35,935 bases of DNA from CAYPKW01 sp964411425 (GTDB lineage: Bacteria; Pseudomonadota; Alphaproteobacteria; Dongiales; Dongiaceae), in NCBI GenBank assembly GCA_964411425.1, contig CAYPKW010000024.1:1-35935 (forward strand), written 5' to 3'. Positions within the stretch are counted from its first letter, which is position 1. The number at the start of each line of letters is the position of its first letter. The notes under the pieces are model-generated. The model searched no databases. It was not told where the DNA came from and saw only the letters and a list, made by a program, of their open reading frames with translations. A program made the translations under genes and the position numbers. Positions 32,877-35,935 of this stretch are shown one piece after another.

Positions 32877-35272
32877 CCATGGTGGAAGCGACGGAGAAGC
32901 GCGCGGAGGCGCTCGCCGGCATCGGCCACAGCCGCAAGCGCGTCGAGGACGCGCGCCTCATCCAGGGCAAGGGCAACTTCATCGACGACCTGAAGCTGCC
33001 CGGCACGCTGTTCGGCGACTTCGTGCGCAGCCCCAGGGCGCACGCCCGCATCAAGGCGATCCGCGCCGACAAGGCGAAGGCTTTGGCGGGGGTGCGCGCG
33101 GTGCTCACCGCCGCCGACCTCAAGCCGCTGAACCTGCACTGGATGCCGACGCTCGCCGGCGACCGGCAGGCGGTGTTGGCCGACGAGAAGGTCCACTTCC
33201 AGAACCAGGAGGTGGCGTTCGTCGTCGCCGACGACCGCTACATCGCGGCCGACGGAGTCCAGCTCGTCGAGGTCGACTACGAGGCCCTGCCGGCGCTGGT
33301 CGACCCGAAGAAGGCGATGGCCGCCGGCGCCCCCGTGCTGCGCGAGGACACGGTCGGCAAGAACGACGTTGGCCAGGGGCCGCGCCGGCACCCGAACCAC
33401 ATCTTCACCTGGGAGATGGGCGACAAGGAGGCGACCGACAAGGCGTTCAGCGCCGCCCCGGTTAGGGTCAAGGAGGAGGTGCTCTACCCGCGGGTGCATC
33501 CCTGCCCGCTGGAGACCTGCGGCTGCGTCGCCTCGTTCGACAAGGTGCGCGGCGAGCTGACGCTGTACGGGACTTTCCAGGCGCCGCACGTGGTGCGCAC
33601 GGTGGTCTCCCTCATCGCCGGCCTGCCCGAGGCCAAGATCCGCGTCGTCTCGCCGGACATCGGCGGCGGCTTCGGCAACAAGGTGGGGGCGTATCCCGGC
33701 TATGTCTGCGCCACGGTCGCCTCGATCGTGCTCGGCCGGCCGGTCAAGTGGGTGGAGAGCCGGCTCGACAACCTGTCGACCACGGCGTTCGCCCGCGACT
33801 ACCACATGACGGGCGAGCTGGCGGCGGACAAGGACGGGCGCATCAAGGCGCTGCGCGTCCATGCGCTCGCCGACCACGGCGCCTTCAATTCGCACGCCCA
33901 GCCGAGCAAGTGGCCGGCCGGGTTCTTCAACATCGTCACCGGCAGCTACGATGTCCCCGTCGCGCACGCGAGCGTCGAAGGCGTCTACACCAACAAGGCG
34001 CCCGGCGGCGTCGCCTACCGCTGCTCGTTCCGGGTGACCGAGGCCGCCTACCTGATCGAGCGCATGATGGACGTGCTAGCGCAGAAGCTGGGGATCGACA
34101 AGGCGGAGATTCGGCTGCGCAATTTCGTCCAGCCGCAGCAGTTCCCCTATCGCTCGGCGCTCGGCTGGGACTACGACAGCGGCAACTATCCCGCCGCGCT
34201 CAAGAAGGCGCTCGACGCGGTCGACTACAAAGCGCTGCGCCGCGAGCAGGAGGACAAGCGCCGGAAGGGCGAGCTGATGGGCATCGGCATCGCCACCTTC
34301 ACCGAGATCGTCGGCGCCGGGCCGACGCGCAACTGCGACATCATCGGCGTCGGCATGTTCGAGAGCTGCGAGATCCGCGTCCACCCGACCGGCTCGGCCA
34401 TCGCCCGCTTCGGCACCAAGTCCCAGGGCCAGGGGCACGAGACCACCTACGCCCAGATCCTGGCGACCGAGACCGGGATTCCGGCAGACCAGATCATGGT
34501 CGAGGAGGGCGATACCAACACGGCGCCCTACGGCCTAGGCACCTACGGCTCGCGCACGACGCCGGTGGGCGGCGCCGCCGCCGCCAGGGCGGGGCGCAAG
34601 GTCCGGGCGAAGGCGCGCGCCATCGCCTCGCATCTGCTCGAGGTGAGCGAAGACGACCTCGAATGGGACGTCGACCGCTTCCGCATCCGCGGCGTGCCGG
34701 ACAAGGGCGCCAGCATGAAGGAGATCGCCTGGGCCGCCTACCACAACGTGCCGCAGGGCATGGAGCCGGGGTTGGAAGCGGTCGAGTACTACGATCCGCC
34801 GAACATGACCTATCCGTTCGGCGCCTATGTCTGCGTCGTCGATATCGACCGCTTCACCGGCGAGGCCAAGGTGCGCCGGTTCTACGGCGTCGACGACTGC
34901 GGCACCCGGATCAACCCGATGATCGTCGAGGGCCAGATCCACGGCGGGCTCGCGGAAGCCTTCGCCATCGCCATGGGCCAGGAGCTGGTGTTCGACGATG
35001 CCGGCAACATCCACGGCGCCACGCTGCTCGACTACTTCCTGCCGACGGCGGTGGAGACGCCGGTGTGGGAGTTGGGCGAGACGGTGACCCCCTCGCCGCA
35101 CCACCCGATCGGCGCCAAGGGGGTGGGCGAATCGCCAAACGTCGGCGGCGTGCCGGCGTTCTCCAACGCGGTGGTCGACGCCTTCGCCCATCTCGGCGTG
35201 ACGCATCTCCCCATGCCGCATACCGCGTGGCGAGTATGGCAGAAGTGCCACGAGCTCGGGATCGACCGCTGA
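32873..35272 (+). CDS. coxL: Form I carbon monoxide dehydrogenase large (molybdenum) subunit
   Basis: Molybdopterin-cytosine-dinucleotide subunit that oxidises CO to CO2 at a Mo-Cu centre. The 799-residue product is close to the usual CoxL length. The active-site loop reads AYRCSFR at residues 381-387, with Cys384 in the place of the Cu-binding cysteine. This distinguishes form I enzymes from the AYRGAGR loop of form II and other xanthine-oxidase relatives. Other motifs are IGHSRKRVEDARLIQGKGNF, DIGGGFGNKVGAYPG, GTKSQGQGHETTYAQI and the catalytic-type Glu753 in GAKGVGESPNVGG. The ATG at 32873 overlaps coxS by 4 bases. Oxidation of CO is inferred from the loop and the operon. Confidence 0.93.
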   Translation: MTMVEATEKRAEALAGIGHSRKRVEDARLIQGKGNFIDDLKLPGTLFGDFVRSPRAHARIKAIRADKAKALAGVRAVLTAADLKPLNLHWMPTLAGDRQAVLADEKVHFQNQEVAFVVADDRYIAADGVQLVEVDYEALPALVDPKKAMAAGAPVLREDTVGKNDVGQGPRRHPNHIFTWEMGDKEATDKAFSAAPVRVKEEVLYPRVHPCPLETCGCVASFDKVRGELTLYGTFQAPHVVRTVVSLIAGLPEAKIRVVSPDIGGGFGNKVGAYPGYVCATVASIVLGRPVKWVESRLDNLSTTAFARDYHMTGELAADKDGRIKALRVHALADHGAFNSHAQPSKWPAGFFNIVTGSYDVPVAHASVEGVYTNKAPGGVAYRCSFRVTEAAYLIERMMDVLAQKLGIDKAEIRLRNFVQPQQFPYRSALGWDYDSGNYPAALKKALDAVDYKALRREQEDKRRKGELMGIGIATFTEIVGAGPTRNCDIIGVGMFESCEIRVHPTGSAIARFGTKSQGQGHETTYAQILATETGIPADQIMVEEGDTNTAPYGLGTYGSRTTPVGGAAAARAGRKVRAKARAIASHLLEVSEDDLEWDVDRFRIRGVPDKGASMKEIAWAAYHNVPQGMEPGLEAVEYYDPPNMTYPFGAYVCVVDIDRFTGEAKVRRFYGVDDCGTRINPMIVEGQIHGGLAEAFAIAMGQELVFDDAGNIHGATLLDYFLPTAVETPVWELGETVTPSPHHPIGAKGVGESPNVGGVPAFSNAVVDAFAHLGVTHLPMPHTAWRVWQKCHELGIDR

Positions 35273-35935
35273 TGCGAGAAGGGGCGGCGATCCGGCTCGG
35301 GGATGAGCGGATGACCGAGGACATCATCGACTGCATGGCGCGCATCAAGGGCGACAACGAGCCCTTCGTGCTCGCCACCGTGGTGCTGAGCGAGGACGCG
35401 ACCGCGGCCAAGGCCGGGGCCAAGGCGATTGTGCGCGCCGACGGCTCGCTCGACGGCTGGATCGGCGGCCCGTGCGCCGAGGGGCCGGTGCGCAAGGCTG
35501 CCGCCGAGGCGCTCATCGACGGCAAGGCGCGGCTCATCCGCGTCCGCCCGGTAGAGGCGCCGGCGGCGGGGGGCGGCGTCGAGGACTTCACCAGCGCGTG
35601 CCCGAGCGGGGGCACGCTGGAGGTGTTCGTCGAGCCGATCCTGCCGCGGCCGGCGGTCGTCATCGTCGGCGCCTCGCCGGTGGCGCGGACGCTGTGCGCG
35701 CTCGCCAAGCGCATCGGCTACGCCGTCACGACGGCGGCACCCGCGCGCGATGCCGAGGCCTTCTCGGAAGCCGATCATTCGATCGAAGGATTCGATCTCG
35801 CGGGCGCGCCGCGCATCGGCGCCGCCTTCGTCGTGGTCGCGACCCAGGGCAGGCGCGACCGCGACGCGCTGGCGGCGGCGCTGGCAAGCCCGGCGCCCTA
35901 CGTCGCCTTCGTCGCCAGCCGGCGCAAGGCGGCGC
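35272..35935 (+). CDS. XdhC/CoxF family accessory protein (partial, runs off window end)
   Basis: Open for 221 codons to the right edge, beginning at the ATG that shares a base with the coxL stop (TGATG). The N-terminal part (MTEDIIDCMARIKGDNEPFVLATVV, then DGSLDGWIGGPCAEGPV, about residues 61-80) matches the XdhC/CoxI domain with its WxGGxC motif. VVIVGASPVARTLCALA (about 126-142) starts the C-terminal Rossmann-like domain. Such proteins help mature or insert the molybdenum cofactor of CO or xanthine dehydrogenases. The position right after coxL suggests CoxF or CoxI. An in-frame ATG 13 codons on (35311) could be the real start. Confidence 0.85.
   Translation, partial: MREGAAIRLGDERMTEDIIDCMARIKGDNEPFVLATVVLSEDATAAKAGAKAIVRADGSLDGWIGGPCAEGPVRKAAAEALIDGKARLIRVRPVEAPAAGGGVEDFTSACPSGGTLEVFVEPILPRPAVVIVGASPVARTLCALAKRIGYAVTTAAPARDAEAFSEADHSIEGFDLAGAPRIGAAFVVVATQGRRDRDALAAALASPAPYVAFVASRRKAA

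Overview
This is a G+C-rich chromosomal segment from an alphaproteobacterium, probably a Rhodospirillales-like or other uncultured lineage. The strongest evidence is a circularly permuted (two-piece) tmRNA gene at about 7330-7600. Supporting this are the gene families and orders seen: alpha-type SspB, the hflK-hflC-DUF2065-Do protease cluster, ilvB-ilvN-ilvC, mreBCD-mrdA-rodA and a PAS_5-type protein. The species cannot be named from the sequence alone.

Layout. 1-600: the last 22 codons of an FAD-linked oxidase and a small PAS-type protein. 689-4447: a large AsmA-family envelope protein. 4448-4824: a gene-free stretch with palindromic repeats and an AT-rich element bounded by GGGGACAG inverted repeats. 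4825-7600 (minus strand): a compact unit transcribed in the order tmRNA (ssrA), sspB, a TfoX-like gene, fumC and a ribbon-helix-helix gene. 7691-8692: thyX, divergent from ssrA. 8725-9083: a small GIY-YIG nuclease gene bracketed by two inverted copies of one palindromic repeat. 9181-10290 (minus): the Mrp/ApbC P-loop ATPase. 10415-14742: hflK, hflC, a DUF2065 membrane protein and a Do/HtrA protease; two MITE-like inverted-repeat elements sit immediately on either side of the DUF2065 gene. 14712-15719: miaA. 15828-19188: ilvB, ilvN, ilvC, with a candidate valine-codon leader upstream. 19285-20959: a less G+C-rich insert holding an XRE/ImmA-peptidase protein and a DUF4411 PIN-like protein, a predicted toxin-antitoxin type pair. 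21028-22821 (minus): a class III adenylate cyclase with a CRP-like box in front. 22993-24762: a short leader or small ORF, then leuA. 24841-30327: the cell-shape cluster mreB, mreC, mreD, mrdA (PBP2), rodA. 30362-30789 (minus): a HicA/HicB-like toxin-antitoxin pair. 30947-31023: tRNA-Lys(CTT) with a good promoter. 31519-35935: coxM-coxS-coxL and the start of an XdhC/CoxF-type gene. The large subunit carries the AYRCSFR loop of genuine form I aerobic CO dehydrogenase.

How the genes work together. ssrA and sspB encode the stalled-ribosome tag and the adaptor that passes tagged proteins to ClpXP. HflK/HflC and the Do protease cover membrane and periplasmic protein quality control. ilvB/N/C and leuA make the branched-chain amino acids. 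mreBCD, PBP2 and RodA form the elongasome. The cox operon suggests energy gain from trace CO. Most of the window is core genome. The accessory signals are the repeat-flanked GIY-YIG cassette, the MITE-like pair and the two toxin-antitoxin-like modules.

Limits: all assignments come from reading motifs and gene order by eye. No database, alignment or folding program was run.
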